Part shown: positions 8,013 through 16,401 of the stretch, piece by piece | Layout: every line of letters begins with the position of its first letter | How positions within the stretch are numbered: the first letter of the stretch is position 1 | Assembly: GCA_963815535.1 (NCBI GenBank) | Contig: CAWFGS010000006.1 | Coordinates: 62,001-126,000, forward strand | Length of the DNA: 64,000 nucleotides | Direction of reading: 5' to 3' | Source of the DNA: CAWFGS01 sp963815535 | Lineage (GTDB): Bacteria > Pseudomonadota > Alphaproteobacteria > Sphingomonadales > Sphingomonadaceae | Program-made: the position numbers and the translations under genes | The notes under the pieces: model-generated | Database searches by the model: none | The model's input: only the letters and a program-made list of their open reading frames with translations | What the model was told of the DNA's origin: nothing

Positions 8013-9551
8013 TCAGTCGCCGAACCCGTAATCGGCATAATCGGCCTTGGCGGGGGAAGAGAACTTCGTGATTTCCGACTGGAAAATCAGCGGCACGTTG
8101 CCCGTCGAACCATGCCGTTGTTTCGCCACCATCAACGTCGCGCGGTTCCGCAGCTCCAGATAGCGTTCTTCCCAGATCCGGTATTTCTCGACCGTATCGG
8201 CAGTGCTGTTTTCGTCCGGCTGATCGGGCCGCGATGCTTCATGGTAATAATCCGCGCGGAAAATGAACCACACCATATCGGCGTCCTGTTCGATCGAGCC
8301 GGATTCGCGCAGATCGGACAGTTGCGGACGCTTGTCTTCGCGCTGTTCGACCGCGCGGCTCAGTTGCGACAGGGCGATCACGGGCACGCCCAGCTCTTTC
8401 GCCAAAGTTTTCAACCCCCGGCTGATTTCCGAAATCTCGTTGACGCGGTTGTCGTTCGCGCGCCCGGACCCCTGCAGCAATTGCAAGTAATCGACCACCA
8501 CCAGCCCGATGTCGTAACGCCGTTTCAGCCGCCGCGCGCGAGTGCGAAGGCCCGCAATGGTCAGCGCCGGCGTATCGTCGATATACAGGGGCAGGTCGTT
8601 CAGTTCCTGACTGGCGAAGGACAGTTTCTGAAACTCGTCCCGGTTGAGCTTGCCCGATCGCAATTGTTCGGATGGGATTTCCGCCTGTTCGGCCAGAATG
8701 CGGCTGGCAAGCTGGTCCGCGCTCATTTCCAGGCTGAAAAACGCCACCGGCGCGCCCACGGATTCCTCGATCCCGTCCTGCTGATCGCGCAGATAGCGGG
8801 ACGCCGCGTTGAAGGCGATATTGGTCGCCAGCGAGGTTTTGCCCATCCCCGGCCGCCCCGCCAGAATGATCAGATCGGAATTGTGCAGCCCGGCGGTCTT
8901 TTCATCGATCGTCGCCAGCCCGGACGTCTTGCCGGAGAAATTGCCGCCGGAATTGATCGCCGCTTCGACCAGCTTGATCGCTTCCAACGATGCCGCGCGG
9001 AACGTGGTCGCCTCGTTGCCGCTGCTCGCCCCTTCCGCCACGCGGTAGAGATCCGCTTCGGCCTGTTCGATCTTTTCCATCGGTGCGACGCTGTCCGACG
9101 TGTCGAGCGCGCCTTCCACCAGATGCCGCCCGACGCTGACCAGTTCGCGCAACAGCGCCAGATCGTAGATTTGCTGCGCCAGTTCACGCGGGGCGAGCAG
9201 ACCCTGCCCGTCGGCTGTCAGACGCGCGAGGTAGGTAATCCCGCCCAACTGCCCCAGCGCCTCGTCCGAATCGAAATAGGGTTTGAGCGTGACCGGCGTG
9301 ACCACCGCACTGCGATCCAGCAGCGTGACGATGCGTTCGTAAATACGCCGATGCACGGGTTCGAAGAAATGTTCCGCGCGAATCGGGGTCTGCAATTCCT
9401 CTATCACGCGGTTGTCGATCAACACCGCGCCCAAGAACGCCGCTTCCGCCTCGATATTGGCGGGCAGCACCTTGCCTGCGGCATCGCCATCGCTGCCGCT
9501 GGATGCGGCGCCATCATTGACGGGGCGTAGGAGGACTTCGGTATCGGCCAT
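8013..9551 (-). CDS. dnaB: Replicative DNA helicase DnaB
   Basis: Hexameric 5'-3' helicase of the replication fork. The 512 residues have the N-terminal DnaB domain (LPANIEAEAAFLGAVLIDN), a linker, and the RecA-like domain with Walker A GRPGMGKT near 232-239, Walker B VVVDYLQLL, and the DnaB C-terminal motifs (ALSQLSRAVEQREDKRPQLS, DLRESGSIEQDAD). The start is ATG 9551 (MADTEVLLRP); the frame extends about 86 codons upstream but without similarity. Divergent from the UPF0262 gene, with 139 bases between them. No intein or insertion is seen. Confidence 0.97.
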   Translation of the reverse strand: MADTEVLLRPVNDGAASSGSDGDAAGKVLPANIEAEAAFLGAVLIDNRVIEELQTPIRAEHFFEPVHRRIYERIVTLLDRSAVVTPVTLKPYFDSDEALGQLGGITYLARLTADGQGLLAPRELAQQIYDLALLRELVSVGRHLVEGALDTSDSVAPMEKIEQAEADLYRVAEGASSGNEATTFRAASLEAIKLVEAAINSGGNFSGKTSGLATIDEKTAGLHNSDLIILAGRPGMGKTSLATNIAFNAASRYLRDQQDGIEESVGAPVAFFSLEMSADQLASRILAEQAEIPSEQLRSGKLNRDEFQKLSFASQELNDLPLYIDDTPALTIAGLRTRARRLKRRYDIGLVVVDYLQLLQGSGRANDNRVNEISEISRGLKTLAKELGVPVIALSQLSRAVEQREDKRPQLSDLRESGSIEQDADMVWFIFRADYYHEASRPDQPDENSTADTVEKYRIWEERYLELRNRATLMVAKQRHGSTGNVPLIFQSEITKFSSPAKADYADYGFGD

Positions 9552-9690
9552 GGCCCGCTTGTCGCGGTTCCGCTGCGGCAGGGCAAGAGAACAAGCCTGT
9601 CGATAAATACGGGATAAAGGCGCGCCTGCAATCGGCCATCCGCGAAACGCTTGCCTATCGCGGGGTGCATCTGCGAAAGCGGTGCCGACC

Positions 9691-10209
9691 ATGGCCGATC
9701 CCACCCCTTCCACCGAACCTGCGCGCAAGGACAGTTGGCGGATCGGGCATATCGCCCTCGACGAAGAAACGATCCTGTGGCGCAACGCGGATATCGAACA
9801 GGAACGCAAGGTGGCGATGTTCGATCTGGTCGATGAAAACTATTTCAAGCCGCTGCGCGCCGTGGCCGCCGGGCATGACGGCCCGTACCGGCTGAAACTG
9901 GGCGTGCGCGACGGGCGGCTGGCCATCGGGATCGACGACGATGCGGGCGTGGAACTGGAATCCCTGCTGTTGGGCCTTGCCAGGTTCCGCCGCCCGATCC
10001 GCGATTATTTCGCGATCTGCGAAAGCTATTATCAGGCCATTCGCAAGGCGACGGCGGCGGAAATCGAAACGATCGATATGGCCCGGCGGGGGGTCCACAA
10101 CGGCGCGGCGGAATTGCTGATGGAACGGCTGGCGGGGAAGATCGACACCGATTTCGCAACCGCCCGGCGTCTGTTCACGCTCATCTGCGTTCTGCATATC
10201 AAGGGCTGA
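9691..10209 (+). CDS. UPF0262 family protein
   Basis: Conserved alphaproteobacterial protein of unknown function, 172 residues. Recognised by IGHIALDEETILWRNADIEQ and the C-terminal block MARRGVHNGAAELLMERLAG. It looks soluble, without signal peptide or membrane segments. Start ATG 9691; an ATG three codons upstream is also possible. It lies five bases before a GH25-like gene and then cdd, so the three genes probably share a transcript, but the grouping does not suggest a common pathway. Confidence 0.85.
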   Translation: MADPTPSTEPARKDSWRIGHIALDEETILWRNADIEQERKVAMFDLVDENYFKPLRAVAAGHDGPYRLKLGVRDGRLAIGIDDDAGVELESLLLGLARFRRPIRDYFAICESYYQAIRKATAAEIETIDMARRGVHNGAAELLMERLAGKIDTDFATARRLFTLICVLHIKG

Positions 10210-10214
10210 CGGCG

Positions 10215-10925
10215 GTGGCACGGCGCAAACCGCGGGGGCGGGCAAAAAGCTGGCTGGCGCGCATCGCGGCATTGGCCGTTCTGGTCGCGATGTTGGCGGG
10301 CGGCTGGTTCTGGTGGGAAGCGCAGCATTGGACGCCGTCCGAAGACGCCTATCCCGATCAGGGGCTGATCGTGGGCACTGCCGACGGTGCGGTCAATTTC
10401 CGCACGGCGCGGGCGTTGGGCGCGCGGTTCGTCTATCTCGAGGCGAGTTCGGGCGACAGCGGGCACGACGCGGTTCTGGCGGGCAACATGGCGGCGGCCA
10501 GCGCGGCGGGATTGCAGATCGGCGCGGTTCACGTGTTCGACCCGTGCCTGCGCGCCGATCCGCAATCGGCCAATTTCGTGACGATGGTACCGCGCGACGA
10601 CAGTCTGCTGCCCCCCGCAATCGAATTGACCAAACTGGCGACCGATTGCGCGGGCCGGGTCAGCGATGCCGCCGTCGAAAGCGAGCTGATGACCTTCATC
10701 AATCAGGTCGAAAGCCATTCGGGGAAAGCCGCCATCCTGAAAATCGCCGCCCCGTTCGAAGAAACCTATCGACTTGGCGCGCGGATGGAGCGGGGCCTGT
10801 GGCTGACCCGCACCCGGTTCGAACCGGACTATGTCGGGCGCCCGTGGCTGATGTGGACTGCCAACGAACATTTCAGCAGCGCGATTGCCGATGCGCCCCT
10901 GCGGTGGGTAGTGGTGCGGCCATGA
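10215..10925 (+). CDS. GH25-like (lysozyme-fold) membrane-anchored protein, probably lacking activity
   Basis: A 236-residue protein starting at GTG, with an N-terminal anchor (IAALAVLVAMLAGGWFWW) and a barrel resembling GH25 muramidases: QGLIVGTADGAVNF, then FVYLEASSGDS, then GAVHVFDPC. In active GH25 enzymes the first motif carries a catalytic Asp in a DVS-type sequence; here that position reads IVG. The FVYLEAS segment matches the usual FxYIKATEG. It may therefore bind peptidoglycan without cutting it; this is inferred from memory of the family. It overlaps the cdd start by four bases, so the two are translationally coupled. Confidence 0.65.
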   Translation: MARRKPRGRAKSWLARIAALAVLVAMLAGGWFWWEAQHWTPSEDAYPDQGLIVGTADGAVNFRTARALGARFVYLEASSGDSGHDAVLAGNMAAASAAGLQIGAVHVFDPCLRADPQSANFVTMVPRDDSLLPPAIELTKLATDCAGRVSDAAVESELMTFINQVESHSGKAAILKIAAPFEETYRLGARMERGLWLTRTRFEPDYVGRPWLMWTANEHFSSAIADAPLRWVVVRP

Positions 10926-11347
10926 CCGACCCATCCGTTCCGATCGATGAAGCCGCGCTGATCGCTGCCGCCCGCGATGCCGCGCACCATTCCTACGCGC
11001 CCTATTCCGACTTTGCCGTCGGCGCGGCTTTGGGGTTTGCAGATGGCACGATCGTCACCGGTACGAACATCGAAAACGCCAGTTACGGCCTCGCAATGTG
11101 TGCGGAAACGGTCGCGGTGGCCAAGGCGATGGCCGATGGCCGTCGCGGCGGGCTGGCGGCGGTTGCGGTAACGGGCCCGGCGGACGATCCGATCACGCCC
11201 TGCGGACGATGCCGGCAAGTGCTCAACGAACTGGCCGGGTTGGGCGGAACCGACCCTTCGATCCTGTGCGTCGGCAAGAACGAAACGAAGCGCATTCGAT
11301 TGTCCGTCCTCTTGCCCGAAGCGTTCGGACCCGCCAGTCTGACCTGA
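10922..11347 (+). CDS. cdd: Cytidine deaminase
   Basis: Zinc enzyme of pyrimidine salvage converting cytidine or deoxycytidine to the uridine form. At 141 residues it fits the homotetrameric class. The zinc site is visible as CAE (residues 60-62, with Glu62 the proton shuttle) and PCGRC (Cys94 and Cys97). The substrate-binding block TNIENASYGLAMC precedes it. The start ATG overlaps the stop of the GH25-like gene (ATGA). All expected residues are present. Confidence 0.95.
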   Translation: MTDPSVPIDEAALIAAARDAAHHSYAPYSDFAVGAALGFADGTIVTGTNIENASYGLAMCAETVAVAKAMADGRRGGLAAVAVTGPADDPITPCGRCRQVLNELAGLGGTDPSILCVGKNETKRIRLSVLLPEAFGPASLT

Positions 11348-11378
11348 ACGCAATCGATTCGTGCGATCGGAGCTCGCG

Positions 11379-11840
11379 ATGTTTTCATCCCTTTTTGCCG
11401 CCGTTCTGATGATGGCGGGGCCATCGGCCGAACCGTCCCTGCCGTTGGAATTGGCGGGACGCTGCGATTATCCCGAACGGGCGCGCGAGTTCACCCCAAG
11501 CACCGTGCTGGCATTCTGCGACGGAGTTACGATCAGCGGTGCCGGTTCCGGCCCGGATGCCAATGCCGCTGCGAAAACCGGTGTCGAAAGTGACGGCAGC
11601 AGGCGCGTGTTCGATTTCACCCAGGGGTCGCGCGAGTCGATCCTGCGGTTCTACGGCACGAAGGACGGCGAACGGTTCGTGATCGATCGCGTGCGCTTGC
11701 GATCGGGGCGCATCGTCGCGGCGAAGGGGGTGTGCAGCATCTTCTACGCCGAAACGCGCATCAGCATCGTCGCCTGCCTCGCCAATGGGCGGGCGCGCAA
11801 TTATGCCGCGAATTTCATTCCGCGGCGCTACCCCGACTGA
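11379..11840 (+). CDS. Hypothetical secreted protein
   Basis: Unrecognised 153-residue protein. The start ATG 11379 has a GGAG site and begins a signal-peptide-like stretch (MFSSLFAAVLMMAGPSAEP). The mature part has four cysteines (AGRCDYP, LAFCDGV, KGVCSIFY, VACLANG), which could form two disulfides in the periplasm. The middle, SRRVFDFTQGSRESILRFYG, looks globular. It lies 31 bases after cdd and ends exactly where the convergent M14 peptidase gene ends. No function is suggested. Confidence 0.6.
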   Translation: MFSSLFAAVLMMAGPSAEPSLPLELAGRCDYPERAREFTPSTVLAFCDGVTISGAGSGPDANAAAKTGVESDGSRRVFDFTQGSRESILRFYGTKDGERFVIDRVRLRSGRIVAAKGVCSIFYAETRISIVACLANGRARNYAANFIPRRYPD

Positions 11841-12971
11841 TTACCGGTCCAGCCATTCCAGCAGCGATGCCAGACAATCGCGGGCCAGCATCCGGCATCG
11901 TTCCGGCGACCAGCCCTGTTCCGCATCGGGCAGATCGTCATTGTCCTTATACGGCATTTCCAGCGTCATCGCCGTCGCGCCGAAACGATGCGCGACCTGC
12001 GTGGTGGACATTGCCAGATTGGCGCTGCCGGGGCGGGCGACGGGATAGCCCTTTTCGGTCTGAAAATCGGGCGTCCTGCGATCCAGGATCGCCTTGTACG
12101 ATGTGAACCCGGCCAGATGCGTCTCGGTCAGATCGGGGATGCCTTCATATCCGGCAAGGAACACCGCCGGGATCGCCTCGTCCCCGTGCACGTCCATCGC
12201 GAAATCGACGCCGGTTTCATCCATGCGCCCCCGTATCGCGAGCACTTCAGGCGATCGTTCGGCAGTCGGCTCCGCCCATTCGCGATTCAGATTTGCGCCC
12301 ACACCGTTGGTCCGCAAATGCCCCCGGCGCGAACCGTCGGGGTTGCAGTTGGGCACGATGTGGAACGTGCATCGCTGGCGCAGCGCGCGCGCGATCGGAT
12401 CGGCGGGATCGGTCAGGCATTGCAGCGCCCCTTCCATCCACCATTCCGCCATCGTTTCGCCGGGGTGCTGGCGGGCATAGAGCCACACCTGCTTCGGCCC
12501 ATCGCCCAGCGTCAGATAATCGATCGGCTGACCGTCGAGCGTTCGGCCCAGCTGGCGATATTCGACACCCTGGCTGGCCGACGCCTCCGCGATCAGATCG
12601 TGATGGCGTTCCATCGAATAGGGCGCGAAATAGGCGAAATAGGCAATGGCACTGGCAGGGGTGTATCGGATCGTCAGCGTGCCGCCGTCTTCGTTCCTGT
12701 CGTAAGAGCTTGGCGCGCGGCCCCAATATTCGCGATCCTCGCTGACGACGGCGTCGTAGCCGGGCCAGCCTGCGGGGTAGGCGGATTTTTCCAGACCGGT
12801 GATCTTCAGTTCCATTTCTCGACTGGGCGTGGCCGCAACCCGGAAATAGAACCATTGCGAAAATTGCGCGTTTTCATCGGCTTTGATAGCCAGCCGGGCA
12901 GAGTTTTCGCCGGTGTCCAATACCTTTATGTTGCCGCCGTCGAATGCGGCATCGATCGTGACGTTCGCCAT
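11841..12971 (-). CDS. M14-family zinc carboxypeptidase, cytosolic type
   Basis: Metallopeptidase of 376 residues without a signal peptide. An N-terminal beta domain (about 1-125) precedes the M14 domain. Zinc and catalytic motifs are visible: ARQHPGE (HxxE), NPDGSRRGHLRTNGVGANLN (substrate-binding Arg and Asn), DVHGDE (third zinc ligand), and TLEMPYK with the catalytic Glu. This layout matches bacterial relatives of the cytosolic AGBL/CCP carboxypeptidases, which trim peptide or protein C-termini. Its start directly abuts the stop of the DUF4136 lipoprotein, so they form an operon. The substrate is unknown. Confidence 0.85.
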   Translation of the reverse strand: MANVTIDAAFDGGNIKVLDTGENSARLAIKADENAQFSQWFYFRVAATPSREMELKITGLEKSAYPAGWPGYDAVVSEDREYWGRAPSSYDRNEDGGTLTIRYTPASAIAYFAYFAPYSMERHHDLIAEASASQGVEYRQLGRTLDGQPIDYLTLGDGPKQVWLYARQHPGETMAEWWMEGALQCLTDPADPIARALRQRCTFHIVPNCNPDGSRRGHLRTNGVGANLNREWAEPTAERSPEVLAIRGRMDETGVDFAMDVHGDEAIPAVFLAGYEGIPDLTETHLAGFTSYKAILDRRTPDFQTEKGYPVARPGSANLAMSTTQVAHRFGATAMTLEMPYKDNDDLPDAEQGWSPERCRMLARDCLASLLEWLDR

Positions 12972-13634
12972 TTATCGCACCTTCACCGACACGGTTTCGC
13001 CATTATTGCCGGGAAATTCGCGGAAGATCGCGCCGGCTATGGCGCTGGCGTTGGCGGCCGGCTGGACCAAATCGGATTTGGCATCGACCGTGAAGTTCGC
13101 GCGCCCTTCCCACAATGCCTCGTCGGAAGCCTTGTCGCGGATGCCGATGGTCATTTCCGTACCGACCAGATCGCGCGGTCCGCCGCCCAGATTGATGCCG
13201 ATACCGGCCCCGACACCACCACCGCGAAATCCGCCGGTTCCACCGCCCACACCGACGCTGACGGGATTGCGGCGACCCTGCGGTGTGGAGGCGAACCGAT
13301 CGACGCCGACGGTCACGATCTGTCGCGCGCTGGCACGGTCCGTCTCGCGATAGCCCAATGCGGTCAATTCGCGCGCGACCGCCGCCTTGTAAGTCGCCAG
13401 TTCCAATGCGCCGGTGGCGTTGCCGGGCACGGGATCGCCGATCGCGGCGGTAAGATCGGGTGCGCTTTCGATGAAAATAGTGCCATTCCCCAACTGCGCC
13501 AGAGTGGCGGGCTGATGGAACCGCGTGACCTCGACCGGGGAAGGGCCGGTCATGCACGCGGACAGGCCCGCGCCGAGCAGCGCGATAGCGGTCAGCCGGG
13601 ACATGGTGCGAAGGGGGCGGTCGGTAATCGGCAT
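12972..13634 (-). CDS. DUF4136 lipoprotein (first of two in the window)
   Basis: Outer-envelope lipoprotein of unknown function. A strong CAGGAG seven bases before ATG 13634 sets the start. The signal (LTAIALLGAGLSAC) gives a lipobox Cys near residue 27. The mature part has the DUF4136 pattern: VEVTRFHQ at the start, LGYRETD in the middle, a Gly-rich loop (VGVGGGTGGFRGGGVGAGIG), and a C-terminal FREFPGNNGETVSVKV. A paralogue at 41.8-42.5 kb shares the same architecture and ending. It is first in an operon with the M14 peptidase and divergent from galE. Confidence 0.85.
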   Translation of the reverse strand: MPITDRPLRTMSRLTAIALLGAGLSACMTGPSPVEVTRFHQPATLAQLGNGTIFIESAPDLTAAIGDPVPGNATGALELATYKAAVARELTALGYRETDRASARQIVTVGVDRFASTPQGRRNPVSVGVGGGTGGFRGGGVGAGIGINLGGGPRDLVGTEMTIGIRDKASDEALWEGRANFTVDAKSDLVQPAANASAIAGAIFREFPGNNGETVSVKVR

Positions 13635-13686
13635 GGCAAAACTCCTGAAAATTGGCGGCGCTGATAGAGTTTAAACGCCCGAACCC

Positions 13687-13715
13687 CCACTATGGGTCCG
13701 TTCGCCTGATAGTGG
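13687..13715. repeat. Inverted repeat in the divergent DUF4136/galE promoter region
   Basis: Seven-base perfect arms, CCACTAT and ATAGTGG, separated by 15 bases, lie between the two divergent genes. The spacing suits a dimeric regulator or a weak hairpin. No known consensus is recognised. Confidence 0.35.
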
Positions 13716-13788
13716 CCTGAATGGCGGGGTTCGATCCGCGCCGCTTCGGTTACTATTTCACAAGCCGTTCTGTGCTACGGCCCGCATC

Positions 13789-14853
13789 ATGGACAGGACG
13801 GACACATGCCCGGTGCTGGTGACCGGCGGGGCGGGATATATCGGCAGCCACGCGGTGCTGGCTCTGCGCGATGCCGGTTGGCGCGTGGCGGTCATCGACA
13901 ATCTGACGACCGGCTTTCGCTTCGCCGTGCCGGACGATGTGCCGTTTTACGAAGGAGATATTGCGGACGCCGCGCTGCTGGAACGCATCTTCGCCGAACA
14001 CGGTATGGGCGGGGGCACGGGCGCAATCATGCATTTTGCAGGATCGGTGGTGGTTCCCGATTCCGTGGCCGATCCGCTGTCCTATTATGCCAACAACACC
14101 GGGCGCAGCCGCGATCTGATCGCCGCCGCCGTCGCGGCGGGCGTGCCGCATTTCATATTCAGTTCCACTGCCGCGACTTACGGCACGCCGGACGTTTCGC
14201 CCGTTACGGAAGACACGCCGCAAGCGCCGATCAATCCTTACGGCTGGTCGAAGCTGATGACCGAACGCATGCTGCACGATGTGAGCGGCGTCCACGCGAT
14301 GAACCATTGTGCGCTGCGTTACTTCAACGTTGCCGGGGCCGATCCGCAGGGCCGCAGCGGCCAAGCGACGAAGGGGGCGACCCATCTGATCAAGGTGGCC
14401 GTGGAGGCGGCGCTGGGCAAGCGCGACGGGGTCGGCGTGTTCGGCACGGATTTCGACACGCCGGACGGAACGGGTGTGCGCGACTATATCCACGTCACCG
14501 ATCTTGCCGCCGCGCATGTGCTGGCGCTGCAGGCGCTGATCGCGCGGCCCGACCGGTCGCTGACCATGAATGCCGGCTATGGCCGCGGGTTTTCGGTCAT
14601 GGAAGTGCTCGATGCGGTCGATCGCGTGACGAACATGACGATCGCGCGCACGATGCAGCCCCGGCGCGCGGGCGATCCTGCATCGCTGGTATCGGACCCG
14701 TCGCGCATTCGTACGATGACCGGATGGCAGCCGCAATATGACGACTTGCCCACGATCGTGCGCCATGCGCTGGCGTGGGAACGCAAACTGGGCGAACGCG
14801 AATCGGGGCAGGAATTTCAGGAGACGCGCACCGGCGGCACGACATTCGATTGA
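13789..14853 (+). CDS. galE: UDP-glucose 4-epimerase GalE
   Basis: Interconverts UDP-glucose and UDP-galactose for surface polysaccharide precursors. The 354-residue SDR protein has the NAD motif GGAGYIGSH (about 13-21), a catalytic SSTAATYG, the YGWSK pair (Tyr and Lys), and the GalE block RYFNVAGADPQGRSGQ. The C-terminus continues about 20 residues beyond a typical end (ESGQEFQETRTGGTTFD). Its TGA stop lies inside the -35 element of the next gene's promoter. It is monocistronic as far as can be seen. Confidence 0.93.
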   Translation: MDRTDTCPVLVTGGAGYIGSHAVLALRDAGWRVAVIDNLTTGFRFAVPDDVPFYEGDIADAALLERIFAEHGMGGGTGAIMHFAGSVVVPDSVADPLSYYANNTGRSRDLIAAAVAAGVPHFIFSSTAATYGTPDVSPVTEDTPQAPINPYGWSKLMTERMLHDVSGVHAMNHCALRYFNVAGADPQGRSGQATKGATHLIKVAVEAALGKRDGVGVFGTDFDTPDGTGVRDYIHVTDLAAAHVLALQALIARPDRSLTMNAGYGRGFSVMEVLDAVDRVTNMTIARTMQPRRAGDPASLVSDPSRIRTMTGWQPQYDDLPTIVRHALAWERKLGERESGQEFQETRTGGTTFD

Positions 14854-14878
14854 CTCACGCGCCGCCTGCCCGTAACTG
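14850..14878 (+). promoter_or_regulatory. Promoter of the L36 gene
   Basis: TTGACT (14850-14855), a 17-base spacer and TAACTG (14873-14878). The whole element is almost superimposable on the one before rpmH (21465-21493), including a CTGCC stretch in the spacer. The -35 overlaps the galE stop codon. Confidence 0.65.
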
Positions 14879-14953
14879 CGCCCTTCATATTAAACGCGCC
14901 GGGACACTCTTCGGCGCATGGTTCGCCGCGCGGACCGGTTTTCAGGAAATGTC

Positions 14954-15079
14954 ATGAAAGTTCGTAACAGCCTTAAGTCGCTGAAAAACCGCCATCGCGA
15001 TTGCCGCGTCATCCGCCGCCGTGGCCGCACCTATGTCATCAACAAGACCAACCGCCGGTTCAAGGCCCGCCAGGGCTGA
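14954..15079 (+). CDS. ykgO: 50S ribosomal protein L36, type B
   Basis: A 41-residue basic ribosomal protein, starting MKVRNSLKSLKNRHRDC and ending RRFKARQG. It is the long, zinc-independent form: only one cysteine is present, whereas the zinc-binding form has three Cys and one His. An AGGA lies about eight bases before the ATG. It has its own promoter and a downstream terminator. The name rpmJ is also used for this family. Confidence 0.93.
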   Translation: MKVRNSLKSLKNRHRDCRVIRRRGRTYVINKTNRRFKARQG

Positions 15080-15124
15080 ACGCGGGTTCGCCGTGCCCTA
15101 TGATGGTGCGGTGATCGAACAACA

Positions 15125-15156
15125 GGGCCCGCCCCCATTATGGGGAGCGGGCCTTT
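15125..15156 (+). terminator. Terminator after the L36 gene
   Basis: A strong hairpin with arms GGCCCGCCCC and GGGGAGCGGGCC followed by TTTC lies 46 bases after the L36 stop. It ends only about 20 bases before the HAD hydrolase start codon, so that gene probably needs its own promoter or readthrough. Confidence 0.75.
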
Positions 15157-15175
15157 CGCTGTGGGCAAGATCGTA

Positions 15176-15835
15176 ATGACTGCGCGTAATCATCCGATAG
15201 AGGCGGTGGTGTTCGATGTCGGTCGCGTCATCGTGCAATGGGATCTGCGCGTTCTGTTTGCGAAGCTGATCGACGATCCCGTGGAACTCGATTGGTTTCT
15301 CAACCATGTCGTCACGCCCCAATGGCATTTTCAGCACGATGCCGGGCGGCCGCTGGATGATATGGTTCCCGAACTGCAAGCGCGATTTCCGCGATATCAC
15401 GATCATATCGCCGCCTATCGAACGCGGTTTCTGGAAACCATTCCGGGCCCGGTTCCCGGCACGGCAGATCTGATCGCGCGGCTGGATCGTGCGAGCGTGC
15501 CGCTGTTCGCGATTACCAATTTCGGGGCCGAGTTCTGGGCCATGTTCCGCCCGACCGCGCCCGTGCTGGATCGGTTTCGCGATATCTTGGTGTCCGGGGT
15601 GGAAGAACTGGCCAAGCCTGATCCCGCGATATTCAAGCTGGCCGCAAAACGCTTCGGATACGAACCGGCGGCAATGCTGTTCATCGACGACAATGCCGAC
15701 AATATCGCAGCCGCGTGTGCGCTGGGGTGGCAAGTGCATCATTTTATCGCCGGTGCGGCCATGTTGGAACGTGATTTGTTCGCACGCGGCCTGATCGCCG
15801 CAAACTCTTCCTTTCAATCCGTTCGAGATCGATAA
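15176..15835 (+). CDS. HAD-superfamily hydrolase, dehalogenase-like subfamily IA
   Basis: A 219-residue phosphatase-like enzyme. HAD motif I is VVFDVGRVIVQWD: the usual DxD is DVG, so the second acid is replaced, as in haloacid dehalogenase-type members. Motif II is AITNFG, motif III the Lys in ELAKPDPAIF, and motif IV FIDDNADN. The helical cap lies between motifs I and II. The start is ATG 15176; a longer reading frame from 15140 would run through the terminator hairpin and is unlikely. The substrate cannot be read from the sequence. Confidence 0.85.
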   Translation: MTARNHPIEAVVFDVGRVIVQWDLRVLFAKLIDDPVELDWFLNHVVTPQWHFQHDAGRPLDDMVPELQARFPRYHDHIAAYRTRFLETIPGPVPGTADLIARLDRASVPLFAITNFGAEFWAMFRPTAPVLDRFRDILVSGVEELAKPDPAIFKLAAKRFGYEPAAMLFIDDNADNIAAACALGWQVHHFIAGAAMLERDLFARGLIAANSSFQSVRDR

Positions 15836-15867
15836 AAAACGGCCCCCGACGCGAACGCCGGAGGCCG
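15833..15867 (-). terminator. Terminator of the CC_3452-family gene
   Basis: Read on the minus strand, CGGCCTCCGG pairs with CGGGGGCCG around an eight-base loop and is followed by a TTTTTT run. It lies about 60 bases downstream of the CC_3452-family stop and just after the convergent HAD gene. Confidence 0.75.
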
Positions 15868-15928
15868 TGAAGTCCCATCCGCGATAGAGGAAACGGGTGG
15901 GTATGGGATGTGAAGAAGCCTACGCGGC

Positions 15929-16246
15929 CTAGCCGTTGCAGCGCGCCAGCTTGTCCGCCGCCATGTCTTCGCCCTTCACGGCGAAGCTGGTCAGCGCACC
16001 GGTTTCACGCACCAGTTTCTTGCACACGATGATGGGACGCGAAGAGGAATTACCTGCCACGCAGGTCGTCCCCGCGCAGCGCCATGCAACGCCCGCCGCA
16101 ATCACGGTGGCGCTTTCGGTCGGCGCGGCCAGTTCGGCGCGATAGACGCTATCGCCCGAAGCGGCGGATGCGGTGGCTACGGGCATGGCAAGAGCTGCCA
16201 GTCCGGCAACGATAAAAAGGCGGGGTGAAGTTTTGAAAGGGACCAT
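15929..16246 (-). CDS. CC_3452-family small periplasmic protein
   Basis: A 105-residue secreted protein of unknown function. A signal peptide (LFIVAGLAALAMPVATASA) is followed by SVYRAELAAPTESATVIAAG and four cysteines (WRCAGTTC, VCKKL, RCNG at the end), probably two disulfides. This matches the Caulobacter CC_3452-type family common in sphingomonads. It stands alone with its own terminator and is divergent from the HxlR regulator. Confidence 0.75.
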   Translation of the reverse strand: MVPFKTSPRLFIVAGLAALAMPVATASAASGDSVYRAELAAPTESATVIAAGVAWRCAGTTCVAGNSSSRPIIVCKKLVRETGALTSFAVKGEDMAADKLARCNG

Positions 16247-16401
16247 GATCGAATTCCGTATGCAAAAGCCAGTTTCGATCTGAAACCGGTTGTGATTTGC
16301 TACTTACCGATGCCAGTTGCACGATGCAACCTATTAAATGGCTGCCATTGCTACCGCCTTGCATCGTGGGCGACGTGGGGTAGGGTGCGAATTGGAAAAG
16401 G

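Noticed and set aside
13725..13745. A tRNA T-loop-like GGTTCGATCC
   Set aside because: No acceptor stem, anticodon arm or D-arm could be folded around it; it lies in a promoter region.
15140..15175. Earlier start for the HAD hydrolase
   Set aside because: It would translate through the L36 terminator hairpin, and the added residues are not family-like.
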